Assembly (NCBI GenBank): GCA_033239525.1
Contig: BSYO01000016.1
Location: 2,819,333-2,883,332 of the forward strand
DNA length: 64,000 nucleotides
Direction of reading: 5' to 3'
Source: Nepenthes gracilis
Taxonomy: Eukaryota > Streptophyta > Magnoliopsida > Caryophyllales > Nepenthaceae
Shown here: positions 1 to 11,778 of the stretch, piece after piece
How positions within the stretch are numbered: the first letter of the stretch is position 1
How the letters are laid out: every line of letters begins with the position of its first letter
Made by a program: the position numbers and the translations under genes
The notes under the pieces: generated by a model
Databases searched by the model: none
What the model saw: the letters and a program-made list of their open reading frames with translations, nothing else
What the model was told of the DNA's origin: nothing

Positions 1-95
1 CAACCACGGCATACCAGCCGGCTGTCTTCTTAACCCGTTTGGCCTTCTCCACGTCCTCTGGCAATGATCCTTCTGCCACATAGTTTAGGAAGGCG

Positions 96-899
96 TCATC
101 CAGTTTTCCGCTTCGAAAATCTGCATGGCCTCTCGCTTTTCAATGCTGGGAGCGTCCAGGATCTCCCGCATGTTCCTCGAATACTGCTCTGGGTTTTCGG
201 CAGCAGCGGCTTTAGCCAGCTGGTCCGCCTTCCAGTTTTCAGTTTGGAGAACGTGAACCAGGGTAGTTTGTCAAACTCTTGGGCGACCTCTCTTGCCTTT
301 GCCAAGAGAGGGTTGTTAGCCTCGAAGCCTCCGTTAACTTGGTTAACGATTAACTTCGAGTCGCTGTAAACTGCCAACCTTTTGGCGGAGCACTCTTTAG
401 CTAACCGTAATCCGGCTAACATGGCCTCGTACTCAGCAACTTTGTTGGTTGCTGGAAAATTAAGCCTGAGGGAGTATTTCACCTCAAACCCGTCGGGGGT
501 CATAAGGACCACTCCAGCGCCACTGCCTGTGTCCATAGACGATCCGTCCACGTGGAGTATCCATTCCGGAACTCCAACAAGCACTTCCGCACTTTCTTCG
601 GGTTGTTCCTCGAGGACTGGGGTTGTAGTCTTGACAATAAAATTAGTCAGCGCCTGTGCTTTCACAGCAAGCCTGGGCTGGAATTCGATGTTGAACTCGC
701 CCAACTTGATAGCCCACTTTACTAATCGTCCAGAAACGTTGGGTTTCTGGAGGATGTTTTTCAGCGGTTGGTCCATAAGTACCACTATCCGATGGGTCTG
801 AAAGTAGAGCCTCAACTTCCATGCAGAGAAAATTATCGCCAAGGCTAATATTTCTACGCGTGAATAACGGGTCTCTGAGCCGGTCAATATTTTACACAC
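96..899 (-). pseudogene. RNase H plus additional archaeal-type RNase H of the Tat element
   Basis: One open frame of 267 codons contains the end of the first RNase H domain (RYSRVEILALAIIFSAWKLR, then DQPLKNILQKPNVSGRLVKW). A linker leads to a second RNase H with WILHVDGSSMDTGSGAG, AEYEAMLAGLRLAKE and LAVYSDSKLIVNQVNGGFEA. The Asp, Glu and Asp expected for catalysis are visible in the second domain. This duplicated RNase H is characteristic of Tat elements. The tail of the frame, after about residue 225, is out of register. The family linker towards integrase (DAFLNYVAEGSLPEDVEKAK) reads on in another frame at about 100-40. Confidence 0.9.
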
Positions 900-1034
900 A
901 TAGTAGACCGGCCGCTTGGCGTCAGTGTCCTAGTGCACGAGGACAGAACTCAGGGACGCCTCCGACACTGCCAAGTACAGATATAATTCCTCTCTGCCCT
1001 TAGGTGACACCAATAACGGCGGGCTGGCCAAATA

Positions 1035-1830
1035 TCATTTCAGTTCATTGAAAGTGGTTTGGCACTCTGCAGTCCATTGGAACCCATTGGATTTGGTTTC
1101 TCTAAGGGCTTTAAAGAAGGGCTGGTACTTGTCACCGGACTTCGCAAGGAAGCGGGACAGTGCTGCCAGCCGTCCAGTCAGTCGCTGGATGTCCTTTATG
1201 TTCCGTGGCAGAGCCATGTCGGCGAGCGCCTTGATCTTCTTTGGGTTTACCTCGATCATCCGTTGGGAGACAATGAAACCCAAGAATTTTCCAAAGGCCA
1301 CTCCGAAGATACACTTAGCTGGATTCAGCTTCATGTGATTCTTACGGAGCACCTCGAATGACTCTTCCATGTCGCGGATATGGTCGCCGGTAACCTTGCT
1401 CTTGACGAGCATGTCGTCGACGTAGACCTCCATGTTGCGACCAATTTATTTTTTGAATATCTTATTAACCAAGCGCTAGTAGGTTGCTCCAATGTTTTTG
1501 AATCGAAAGACATTACCTTTTAGTAGTAGGTGCCCTGATCGGTCATGAACGAGGTGTGCTCATCGTTCTTCGGACTCATCCGGATCTGGTTGTCACTCGA
1601 ATAGGCGTCCATGAAGCTTAGCAGCTCATATCCTGCTGTTGAGTCAAGCAGCAGGTCGATCCTGGGCAAGGGAAAGCTGTCCTTTGGATAGGGCTTGTTA
1701 ATGTCGGTAAAATCGACGCACATCCGCCATTTTCCGCTGCTCTACTTTACTAAGACGACATTAGAGAGCTAGTTCGGGTATTGGACTTTCCTAATGAAGC
1801 TTGCATCCAGTAGCTTTTTGACCTCCCCAC
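1035..1830 (-). pseudogene. Reverse transcriptase relic of the Tat element
   Basis: Fingers and palm motifs are readable in pieces. A segment before 1723 ends in WRMCVDFTDINK and contains two in-frame stops. At 1723-1520 the motif FPLPRIDLLLDSTAGYELLS is followed by FMDAYSSDNQIRM. The active-site strand is MEVYVDDMLVKSK at 1433, and thumb/connection sequence continues to 1035. Between 1520 and 1433 there are stop codons where Gln or Tyr codons would be expected, plus a one-base shift. The catalytic YVDD is intact but the frame is not. The enzyme would copy element RNA into DNA. Confidence 0.9.
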
Positions 1831-2069
1831 GGATGGCGATTAGTTTTTCAACGGAATGGTTCCTTCGCTTATGCTTGATGGGCTTTCGGCTGGAGTCAAG
1901 TCCCAATTTATGGACTATTATCTCCGCTGGGATTCCAGGCATGTCCGCTGGAGTCCATGCAAAAGGTCGGCATTCCTTCGTAGGAACGCAATCAGCTCAT
2001 CGCGCAGTGGTTCGGTGAGTGAGCCGCCGATCTATACACACTTATCCGGTTCCTCCGGGTCCAGTGGGA

Positions 2070-2612
2070 TTAGATCCGTGGCTTCACTGGACTGCGCTTG
2101 CTGGAGGGTTGTCTCATCCTGATGGTCGAGTTCTCCAACTGTTTTAGTATTGCCGCTTGGGCAATCTGGGACATGTAACAGGTTTGCCTAGTGACTTGGT
2201 CACCCAGCACCTCCTCGACACCGTAGGGTGTTGAAAACTTTATTTTGAGGTGCAAAATCGAGGTAACTGCCCCGATCGCTGTCAAGCACGGCCTGCCCAG
2301 TATAGCGTTGTATGCTAAGGGCAGGTCGACCACCAGGAAGGTGAGCGTTCGACTTGTTATGTTTGGATACGTCCCCAAGGTAACTTCTAACTGGATAGTC
2401 CATTGAACGGGCACTGGCTCATTGTCGAGGTCATATAATGGGCCCTCGGTAGGTTTTAGTTGGTTCTTTTTTAAGCCCAATCTAAAGAAAGCATCCAAGT
2501 AAAGTAAATCGCGAGAACTTCCATTATTAATAAATACTCGCTTCAGCTGGTAGTCTACACTACTGTTCGAAACGAGCGCGGATACAACGAGGGGGTCAGC
2601 ATGGGGGGACAC
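2070..2612 (-). pseudogene. Aspartic protease region of the Tat element, catalytic Asp lost
   Basis: An open stretch of about 180 codons has the layout of a plant gypsy aspartic protease: an active-site strand followed by LVVDLPLAYNAILGRPCL, a motif typical of these proteases. The active site reads FINNGSS where the family has Asp-(Asn/Thr/Ser)-Gly, so the catalytic aspartate is replaced by Asn (AAT for GAT, one transition). Protease would cut the Gag-Pol polyprotein; this copy should be inactive. The C-terminal part of the stretch after about residue 135 leads to the protease-RT linker. Confidence 0.82.
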
Positions 2613-2861
2613 TACATGGGCTAAGTCATCATCACTAAAGCTGATAGTGTTATCCGCCGTGCGCTGTTTCTTCCTGTCCGTCAGAGGTGTGAAACTGGTG
2701 GGCCCGTAGTCTTTGTGTTCTGGGGGCCCAGTTCGGCGCTGCTTCTGGCGGGAGTGATCTCCCCCGCTGTACTTCCTCTTCCCTTCACCAGGGAACGATC
2801 GAGGTTGATCCGTCTGTTCTGGACGTTTTGCCTCGTTAGCCTCTTCTACTACAACGTAAGC

Positions 2862-3986
2862 CTAGGTGATGGATTCTGCCTCTCGGAAGGTCTGAGAATT
2901 TTTATGGGCCAGGTGCTTGAAAAAGTCACCGTAGATCAGTATAGAGATGAAACTGCCCAGCTTTATCTCCTTTGTGATCTTGGGAATCCTTCTGGCCTCT
3001 GCCACAAAATGATCAAGGAAATGCCGTAGGTTCTCTCCCGGTTTCTGCTTTATGTGGGAGAGATGCCACGGTTGCTTCTCTTCCCGTCGTCTCGAGGCGT
3101 ACTGAGCCAGGAAGAGATCCGTGAGCTCACGGAAACTGCGGATGGTGCTTGAAGGGAGGTGATGGAACCAGATTTGGGCGTCTCCCTTCAACGTGAGCGG
3201 AAAACAGCGGCACATCGTTGAGTCTTCTAACCCTTGTAGACTCAAATGGGTGCGAAAATGATCGAGGTGGTCAACTGGATTACTGCTCTCATCGTATGAG
3301 TCAAGGGATGGCATCTTGAACTTCATAAGCAATGGACGGCTCAGGATCTTCACTGTGAAAGGAGATCGGTCCAAGTCGATGGCGCGTTCCTCATCTTGGA
3401 ACACACGGTTCCAGATTTTGTCTACTCGCGGATCGACGCGAGCGGCGTTTGCTGACCTTTTGGAGTTGAGGTAAACCCTCAACTTCGTTTAGTCTCTGGA
3501 GGGTTCAGCAGCCGGCTCGCTACTGCCTCCAGCGGATTTGGCAGTCTTGGAGGCTCGCTCCTGGACTGCGTTCTAGTCTTCAGCCCGAGAGTATCGGGGA
3601 TTTCTTCTCTCCGGACTTTCTCGCAGAGATGTGCTCCCGGAGCGTTCTTCAAGCCTGTTCTGGCCAGGAACGCGGGAGGAGGCTGGAACTGGATTGCTCC
3701 GAGATCTCTCAGATCTCTTGGTTGGCTTCTTTTTCCTCTAGCCACCCTTTTTGGTGGCCGGTGCGGGGACGGCTGCTGGTGGAGCCGCTTGCAGTCGCTG
3801 CTCGTTTTGAGTGTAAAGTATTTGGAGCAGGCGATTGTTGGCTTGCATCTGCTTCATCAGCTGCTGAAAGTAGGGCGCTGGCACTCCGCCCATTGTCCCG
3901 TTGACCGCCGCACCAGCAGCGTGATCTTGGTCGGGATTGGTGGTGTCTCTAGCGGGGTCGCTAGCTTGAGGTCTTGTTTTCACCAT
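2862..3986 (-). pseudogene. gag: gag relic of the Tat element
   Basis: The likely start is the ATG at 3986 (MVKTRPQ...), 88 bp inside the LTR. An N-terminal segment with a PAPYFQQLMKQM-like stretch runs to 3738. A middle segment is in another frame (3745-3479), and the conserved retrotransposon capsid region lies at 3482-2862. That region shows the family pattern CRCFPLTLKGDAQIWFHHLP followed by SFRELTDLFLAQYASRRR, then a GENLRHFLDHFVAEAR segment. Gag forms the cytoplasmic virus-like particle that packages element RNA. The three-frame layout means it can no longer be made in one piece. Confidence 0.88.
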
Positions 3987-4054
3987 TACGAATGCAGAAT
4001 CAAACAGTGAAAGAGAGAGAGACGTGCGAATTTGTGGTTGGCTTTTGTAAGCGT

Positions 4055-4072
4055 TTCCCACAGATGGCGCCA
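4055..4072 (-). other. Primer-binding site (tRNA-Asp-like)
   Basis: On the minus strand the sequence TGGCGCCATCTGTGGGAA starts one base after the LTR end. TGGCGCC matches the 3' end of plant tRNA-Asp, and the following TCTGTGGGAA resembles what is commonly seen after the LTR in plant gypsy elements. The same motif, degraded, recurs at 58686 in the second Tat-like element. Confidence 0.8.
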
Positions 4073-4073
4073 A

Positions 4074-5125
4074 TGATGCGTCCTTGGTTCCGAACTTCGA
4101 ATAGATTCGGGCTGATCTGCTTGTCTCAGTTTCGGCACCGTTTCCGAGTTGGATCCTGCACACTACTAAAAAGAACAGGAGGTCAGCGTGTCGGCGGAAG
4201 TTGTCCCACCGAAAATACTCTGACTCTCAATTCAGTAAACAACCTTCGAAAGATGAGAAGGTTTCTGAAACTGAAAATTGAGAAAGAGAGAGAGAGTATG
4301 TGTGTATTTCAGATGAAAGAGAGACGAGACTGTCCTCTTGAATCTGAAAGGTGGGGAGGCGGTAAATGCCCGAGAGGCGCGCTTGTATGCCTTAGGTTTT
4401 TTGAGTAAGTGTTTGCGTAGTGGAAAGCATCAATGATTTAGAGCGTAGGTAGCTGAAAGCGTAAGTCACAAAAAGCCTAGGAAACTGAAAGCGTTGGTAG
4501 CAGAAAGCGTTGGTCACCAAAAGTATGCCGGGAACGAGAGTTCCAAGGCTTACTTATGGTTAAGCAGGAGATCTTCCTTCTTTGAAAGGAGTGATCCCTG
4601 CATGATTCGTTAGCTGGCCTGCCTTTCAGAATTGATGCCAGTTGCCAAAGGGATTGAAACAGTTTCATTTCATGGCGGTCAGTGGCTTTCCAAATCGCTC
4701 ACATTCCTTCTGCGTTTTTTACGATTGGAGTATCCCATTTGGCAGGAGATTGGAAAAATCTGGCACCTTCCTTACAAGAAAGGCACCGTTTTTGTCAATA
4801 TCGCTTTGGAAACCAACAAAGATCGTGGAGATTGCCAGGAGAGTCGTTGCTGGCCGTCTGATGGATCGTGGGCTTAAGTGGGCATGGCCCGTAAAAGCCT
4901 TTTTATTTTTGGCTTGTTGCTACAGTGATTCCAGTCAATGCTCGCATTGATCGTCTGCGCGTGCGTTGGCCGTCCTCCGGAGTCCAGACGGTCAACGATG
5001 ACGTTGACCGTCCTGGGCCCTCCAAGCTTTGGGCCTTTACGCCATATTGGACCGTTAAAGTGTTGACCATCTGTCTTGGGCTTCCGTTGACTTTTGGGGT
5101 CAGCCTATTTCTGGTATACCCATCA
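4074..5125 (-). repeat. 5' LTR of the Tat element
   Basis: This 1052-bp LTR lies upstream of gag on the minus strand. Its ends form a short inverted repeat: on the plus strand it starts TGATGCG and ends CCCATCA. It is followed, after one spacer base, by the primer-binding site. Inside it, 4440-4525 carries short direct repeats around a GAAAGCGTWGGT core, a pattern seen in promoter regions of some plant LTRs. Short open frames on either strand here have no family resemblance and are treated as chance. Confidence 0.85.
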
Positions 5126-5449
5126 CTGTGTAAACTTTTAAAGATGTTAAAATTCATATATTCATAATTAAACATGTTAAACGGTACAAATATATAAAAT
5201 ATACTTAAATCCATTTATTTATGGTTAAGTAAGCTAAACTGTGTAAATATGTAAAATATAAAAATTCATATATTTATAGTCAAATATGACAAATCGTATA
5301 AATATATAAAAGCATGTAGCATATAAAAGCATATATAATTATGTTCAAATATATCAAATTGTGTAAATACATAAAATATATTATAAGCATGTGGCATATA
5401 AAAGGATTAAGGATCGGTGTAGCCTTACCAAGAAAAGATGGATATTGAA

Positions 5450-6860
5450 GTAAGAATTATGATTGTTTTTGCATAATCAAAAGTCATACTCTATTATTTA
5501 CAACCCGTGGGTGGGTCGACTACATATAATTAATGTAGTTGGGGCTAAATGCTACTTTTTTAGACTTGTGAATGATAGTTTGACCATTAGTTTACAAATT
5601 ATATATTGGGATATGTCTACATATATTTTGTCAACTCTTTATAATTGTTCATATTTGATCAAATAAAAAATTTTACTCAAATACGAATATTTCTTAATTT
5701 TTCCCTTATCTTAAAAGAAATTTTATTCATCAAAGTTTATGTAAAGTTTTCTTTATATTTTCTATAAATATATGACATGCAGTAAAAATTATAAATATGC
5801 AAGAACTTTAATATATAATTTAGAAACATATAAAAATTTTAATTTATTATCTCAAGACATGCAGAAATTATATTACAAAAATTTAAAAAAATTAACATAA
5901 TTCATATATTTTTTTAATATTTTTTTCAAATAGAAAACATATAGAAATATCAAAGTTAAGATTTTAGAAATTAAACATAGTCTATGTGATTTCTGTTAAT
6001 TATAAATATGCATGGATAATTATATAATAACTCAAAATATGTAAAAATATATATTAAATATTTAAATATATACAAAAATATTATTGTAGAAATTCAACAT
6101 GTACACGTGGTTTATATATATTTAAGATATATATTTTATAAAAATTTATAAAATAAAAATAGAATCAAATATATATATAGTATAATTATTTTAAATATGA
6201 AAATAATACATGTATAAATATTTAGAATAAAAAAACATACAAAGAGATTAAAAATGAACAATAATAAAAAAAAGGGCTTTAATACACTTAATTTTATTAA
6301 AAGATCACAGAATTTTACCTTAATTATTTTCATGTTTCTATCTCTTTTTGTCTATATTTTCTTATTCCTTTTCTCTCCCTTCTCTTAAATATTAAGCAAA
6401 AATGAGCTGAAATTGGTTAAAGAGCCTATTTATAAAAAAAGATACACGAGCATCAGTCAAGCACGCTTTAGGTGTAATATCTAGTTTTAATTATGAATTA
6501 TGATATCATTAATATAATTTTAGGTCAATTTAAAAAATAATTGTATAATAATTTTTTTAAAAAAATTAAATTATGAGGAACTAGGTGTAACACTTGATGG
6601 ACACTCGTGTCCACTCTCGTATGTATTTGAGACAAGAGGTGCACCTGATGTGCATTCATGGGACAATCGTGTGTGTTTTGGGCACAATGTTAGCATTTGA
6701 ATTTCATCTGATGTGTCTCTGGTACGCAAATGAGGCAGATTGAGAGTGTATGATGCAACACTCATGTATCGATTATGTTATAATAGTGTGAATGCACACT
6801 ATTCGGCCATTTCATGGGAAAAAGAAGAAGAAAAGAGAGAAAAAGGATAAAAAACTTTTG
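5450..6860 (-). repeat. AT-rich LTR-like relic, minus orientation
   Basis: No coding capacity. The minus strand shows a TATA motif (TTTATAAATAGGC at about 6430), a purine-rich leader, then AATTAAGGTAAAATTC at about 6325 resembling a splice donor, then AT-rich sequence with repeated ACATGYAGAAA-like motifs. The same order is found at 27540-28955, 37600-39540 and 49061-50235. Sequence at 5455-5700 also aligns by eye with 15590-15700 and 27570-27800. Ends are not resolved. The part 5131-5450 is AT-rich and holds nothing I can name. Confidence 0.5.
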
Positions 6861-8389
6861 AGTCTTTTAGAGTCAGATATGTTATATTAAAGGTTTAATA
6901 TAAGCATTTCTAAATCAATTCTTTGATTTATTTTTTTGTTCTTCAATTTTTACTTATATATTTTTTATTTTATTGTATGTGCATATCGCCTTTTACCTAT
7001 TTATTTTGAATATTATTACATACATATAATATTCACCGATTGTTTTAATATTCTAAAGGTTTACCAAAAATTTGAAGAGATTATTTATTTTTTATATATT
7101 AAATGAATATTTTGAGTTAATATGTTATATATGAAAATATTTATAAAATAAAAGTTATAAAATTTTTGCATTTGCCCTTACATGTGGTATTCTATGTAAG
7201 CACATTAGTTTGAAGTCTATTTTGTTTTGATATAAGTCTATAATTTTTTATAGGGCAAAAAAATTTGATATTTATATATTCTTAAAAGATGAAAAGTTTT
7301 ATATTTGTATATTTTTATAGAGAGAAAACATTTTAGATATTTTTCATGGACTCCACTGTTTGATATTTTGTTAAAAATTATTATAAAAAATTAAATAAAA
7401 ATAATATATTTAGACGTTTTTATATATTAGATATACTTAAAAATTATACATATTATCCACTGGAGGCAAAAAAGTGGCATTGACCCTATTTATAGGGTAA
7501 AATTTATAAATAGCATGTCAAAAGGTTTAAATAGTAGTATTTTGATCAAATGTTAATGAACGTATGTGTAACCCTTTATCAAGATTGGTTTTTAGGTCAT
7601 TGGTTCTCAAATTTTACATGTTTTGAATTTTTAGGATATTTACCTAAATCGTATTTAGTATATTTAAATTGTTTAAATTTATCTGACTTTAAATATTTAA
7701 ACTTTTAGAATTGTGATATTTAGATATTTAAGCCTTTTGAAACCATGTGATTTGAGCCTCTGGAACTCTTTTGTACTTTTTGGACTATTTAGTATTCGTA
7801 TATGAATTATAAATTTTGCATACAAAATCACATTAGAACATTTAATATTTGGATATTAGATATTCTAACCTTTGATATATTTGGATCATTTGATTTATTT
7901 GATTTCACACTTCTATTTTTTGTTCTTTTGTTATCTTTTTTGAGAATATATTTGTTATATATATATATATATATTAATATTTATTGGATATTAGACTCAT
8001 ATTTTGTGAATTATTTTTAACCATTTTAGATTAGTGGATTATGAAAACTTGTATAGATTCAATCGGGGGATATTTAAATATTTTGTTTATTGTATTTTCA
8101 TATTTGGATTTGTATTTGGGATATATATTTGAAGATTGATGTATAATTTAGTTATTACAGTTTATTTATATTTAAGTTATTGTATTAGTTGTATTTCTGC
8201 AGGTATGATATCGTGATGATTTGATTTTTGTTGCTGTTTTTATTCTTTGTTAGTTGTTTTGGGTTTAGTAGGTTCTATTGTATCTTATTTGGAGACTAAA
8301 TAGGGTCCAATTTGGTTTGATCATGCATTTGCTGTGGTTTGTGGTCTTTTGCTATTTTGGGCTTTGGGATTTACTTTGTGCAATCAACT
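6861..8389. other. AT-rich stretch without a recognisable gene
   Basis: About 1.5 kb with many TATTT/ATATTT runs and short (TA)n at 7958-7976. Open frames are short, hydrophobic and without family resemblance. I see no terminal repeats or conserved motifs, and it is probably old repeat sequence. Confidence 0.5.
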
Positions 8390-9341
8390 TTGAAATATTT
8401 AGATTTTAGTTATTTATGAATTATTATTGTTATTTGTGTAATATACTAAATTTTTTTACTTGATTTAATTGAGATTATTTTTTATTTTAGGTAATTTAGG
8501 TATGATAAAAAAATTAAATATTATAAAATTTTAAAAAATATTTGGATTAGTTGAATTGCTACCCAAAATTTGCCTGTATTGTCATTTGAGTATTGATTTA
8601 GATTTTGGAATCAAAGAATATGAATAATAATAATAATAATAATAAATAAATAAATAAATAAATAAAAAGAAGAATAAGACACGGGGGGAAGGGGTTTGTA
8701 GGAAGAAGAAGTGGGGAGAGAAGTGGAGAGAGAGAGAGAGGGCCGAAGGAGTAGAGAGAGAAGGAGGAAACCAAGGTCCCTGACTCTGATTTTGACTTCG
8801 AGTTAGTTGGAGAAGTGATAAATTTCGTCAAGATAAGTGCATCCATATCCTCATCTTTCGTTTCTTTGTAATTTTATTTTTTTCTTTAGGTATCCTCATT
8901 CCGATACCCGATTACGTTTATATTTTGTATTACTCATGATTTGAGTATGCACATATGTAAATTTCATATCCGATTTCTTAATTTTGGTCGATTTTTTGAT
9001 CGTAAAATCTTAACCTATGCCCGGATACTTTTACTTATTTATTTTTAGAGTTTTTGCATAAATTGACCTTAAAATATCATTACCCATACCTTGAACATGT
9101 TAATTTAACAATTGAGTATCCGATTTGGTAGTTTTATTTCAAAATATGTTCGTCGGAATCCTAATCGTGCCTGGACCTAATTTAATCGATTATTTTAAGT
9201 TTTATACATGATTTGGATTTAGATAATGAAAACTCATATCTTGAATATGGTTATTTACCGATTTGGTACCCGAGTTTTCAAGTTTTGTCCGGTTTGTACA
9301 AACAGGACCCTAAACCCACACCCGGTACTGTTTGCTCAAAA
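8390..9341 (+). repeat. LTR-like relic Z
   Basis: The order of segments repeats that of the next two entries: AT-rich start, a purine-rich leader at 8668-8770, a donor-like CAAGATAAGTGC at about 8829, then a module containing GCATAAATTGACCTTAAAAT and ATCCGATTTGGTAG. That module recurs at 11910-11990. The segment 8490-8610 aligns by eye with 9380-9510. Ends are approximate. Confidence 0.45.
8621..8667. repeat. Microsatellite (AAT)n then (AAAT)n
   Basis: An uninterrupted run of AAT units passes directly into AAAT units. It sits just before a purine-rich leader-like segment (8668-8770). Confidence 0.95.
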
Positions 9342-11778
9342 TTTTAATATCCCGAATTTTGTTTGGATTATTTATTATTAATTGTGATTTTTGATAAATT
9401 GGATATTGTAAAAATTAATTAAATGTTATGAAATTTTGGAGGATATTTGGACAAGTCGGACTAGCGTTTGAGGTGCGCCCGTACTATCGTTTGAATATTG
9501 ATTTGAATTTTTGAAAAAAAGAAAAATAAAATAGAAAAAAAATAATAATTAAAAAAATAAAAAAATAAAAGAAAGGGAAAGGATAAGAATGGGGAATAGT
9601 GTGGGAGGCGGTATCGGGGAGAGAGAAGAGAGAAAAGAGAAGGAGAAGAGGGAGCGCCGGCACGGGGGGTCGCCACCGCCGTCATCACCTGAGGAATTGG
9701 CGTCGGAGATGGAAGCTCGGCGAAGCCCACCCACTGTTGTGTGCTGTGGTGTGAAAGGAAGGAGGAAATTGCACGAGCCGCTGCCGTCATCACCATTTTC
9801 GGAGAATAATCGATAAAATCAAGGTAAGTAAATCCTTCCATTCTCTTTGTGGATGTGGATTTTTGAGTTGCATGTATGTATTATATGGAGATTGGTTGAA
9901 ATTTTGATGGATTTGTGAAGGAGACGCGGTGGAGAAAGAAGAGCCACTGACGGCTCGCATGCGCCGTCGTGCACCGCTGTGCCATTGTCGGGTTTGCTGC
10001 CATTGTGGTTGCCGTCATCACTCGTGCTGGAGCTGTCTCCGTGAAGGCGAACAAGAGCAGAGAGAGGCAAAGGCGTGCAAAGCAGAGAGGGGAAGGGAGG
10101 AGAGAGAAAGAGCCACGGGCCGACACGAGAGAGAGGTGCCGTTCGGACACTTCGGGATATCTTTTCTTCAGATCTGTGAAGTATGAGATCAAAACAAGTA
10201 TCTGTGAACCCCCTCTTTGGTCTAATTTAGCATTTTAAATATTTTGAATACTGTTTAGAATTTTTTTTAATATGCATGCATTTTTATACACCTGATATGT
10301 TTACTCTGAACATGGATGCGTAGTTTATTAGTTGATTTGGATATTTTTGGATTGGGTTTTATAATTTTAAAAGATTTTATATTTTTCTAAAAATTTGAAT
10401 AATTTATCGGATACCGTATGTGTTTATATTGGTATCTGCATATGAAAATGTGCACGAAATTTGTATAGCCCATGCATTTTTATATGCATGTGCCGGATTG
10501 TGGTCATTACATTTAGATTTAGACATTGAATATTCTGGCCAACTCCCGACGGAGAGATTAATTTGAAAATTTCTTTCCACAAGTAGGAAATGTTTGGAGT
10601 AGTGACTCTTCTCATTTTAATGTTTTGATTTAATTTTAGAATATATCTGACAGGATTGAGGATTACACCCAAAATCACGGGTGACAAATAATAGTGAACA
10701 ACCTTATCTATGGATATAGAATACATGGGCGATCATGCATGCTAGCCTAATTTACATTTGATTTTATTTAAGGTTATTGGAATTATGTGTAACATTTTAT
10801 CAAACTAATCTTTAAATAATTAAAATTCAAATTGGATGCATGATTTATATTTTTCTGCATTGATTTGAATTGGACCTTAATTGGGATTTAGACTTTTAAA
10901 TTTAGATTTGAGATTCGCTGATTTTGCTCTATAGTCGGATCTTGGTATGTCTTATATAAACGATTTTGATTATATATTTTGATCAAGATCTTTAAAATAT
11001 CTGTTGTAATATTGTTTTAGTTTCTGCACACGCTAATAGATCATCCAGCTATCGAATTCTATCCTAAATCACAAGCTGATTGGGTATTAAATTCAGACTC
11101 GGACTTAGATTTGGACTCGGGCTTGGATTTAGATTTGAATTGGACTTGGAATCGGCTATTTGCCTATTGGAATCGATTCGGATCACTTCTATTATGTGTA
11201 TATATATATACACGTCCTGATGATGATTATTATTTTTTTATTTAGATATTTATTTTAGATTTGGATATTTGATTTGAGTGCGAGATTACCATTGAATTTT
11301 GGATCTTAGATTTTTTATTGAATTCATTTTATCGGCGATTTGAATTTATTTTGTCATTTGAATGAATTTTATCCATTTAATCTTCTCTCTAATTTATTAA
11401 TTTTTTTTATTTAAATATGATACTTGTTAAGTATTAGGCTCACTTTTTTTATTTTATCCATTTAGAATAGAAAATTCGGATATATTACAGGAGTATAATT
11501 ATGATCTGTTAGCCATTCGTCTGTTTTGGTGAGATTTTATTTTATTATGATTTAAATTGATATTTGATATGATTATGTTATAAAATTAATTGGGTATAGG
11601 CCTATGGTTATATTTTGGGATCAATCTGGATATTATATTATATTTGATTATGATTTTTAGTTAAAATTGTTACATTCCTTATGATGATTGTAGAATAGGT
11701 CGTATTTATTTTGTTCGGACGGTTGTTCGATGAAATCCTGTTTGGTTTTTAATTTGTACCGGGTCCTATTTATTTAAT
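9342..11778 (+). repeat. LTR-like relic A with GC-rich leader
   Basis: The start TTTAATATCCCGAATTTTG resembles the start of the well-supported LTR at 60775 (TGTAATATCTCGGTATTTTG). As there, a GC-rich, gene-like leader follows after about 250 bp (9590-9820 and 9930-10170), with a perfect splice-donor consensus CAAGGTAAGTAAATCC at 9822-9837 between its two parts. A TACTTGTTAAGTATTAGGCTCAC motif lies near the 3' end at about 11425, as in relic B at 13078 and the LTR at about 63120. Short open frames over the GC-rich part look like low-complexity leader, not conserved protein. Confidence 0.5.

Larger units (their letters stand above)
1..5125 (-). mobile_element. Ty3/gypsy LTR retrotransposon, Tat lineage, 5' part, degenerate
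   Basis: Reading the minus strand from 5125 leftwards there is an LTR, a primer-binding site, gag, aspartic protease, reverse transcriptase, RNase H and a second archaeal-type RNase H. The element runs out of the window in the linker before integrase, so integrase and the 3' LTR are not seen. Two RNase H domains in series are a known hallmark of the plant Tat lineage. The coding region is broken by several stops and frame changes, so this copy is dead. The flank next to the LTR is ctgtg (5126-5130), a candidate for one target-site duplication that cannot be confirmed without the other end. Confidence 0.93.

Noticed and set aside
64..1361. Plus-strand frames over the Tat element
   Set aside because: Antisense shadows of RT and RNase H coding sequence.
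7801..8020. 72-codon hydrophobic frame at 7.8 kb
   Set aside because: Phe/Ile/Leu/Tyr-rich translation expected from AT-rich DNA; no other support.
9461..10238. Possible gene in the GC-rich patch at 9.5-10.2 kb
   Set aside because: Frames on both strands are low-complexity, and the patch has the same position as the leader of the LTR at 60775.
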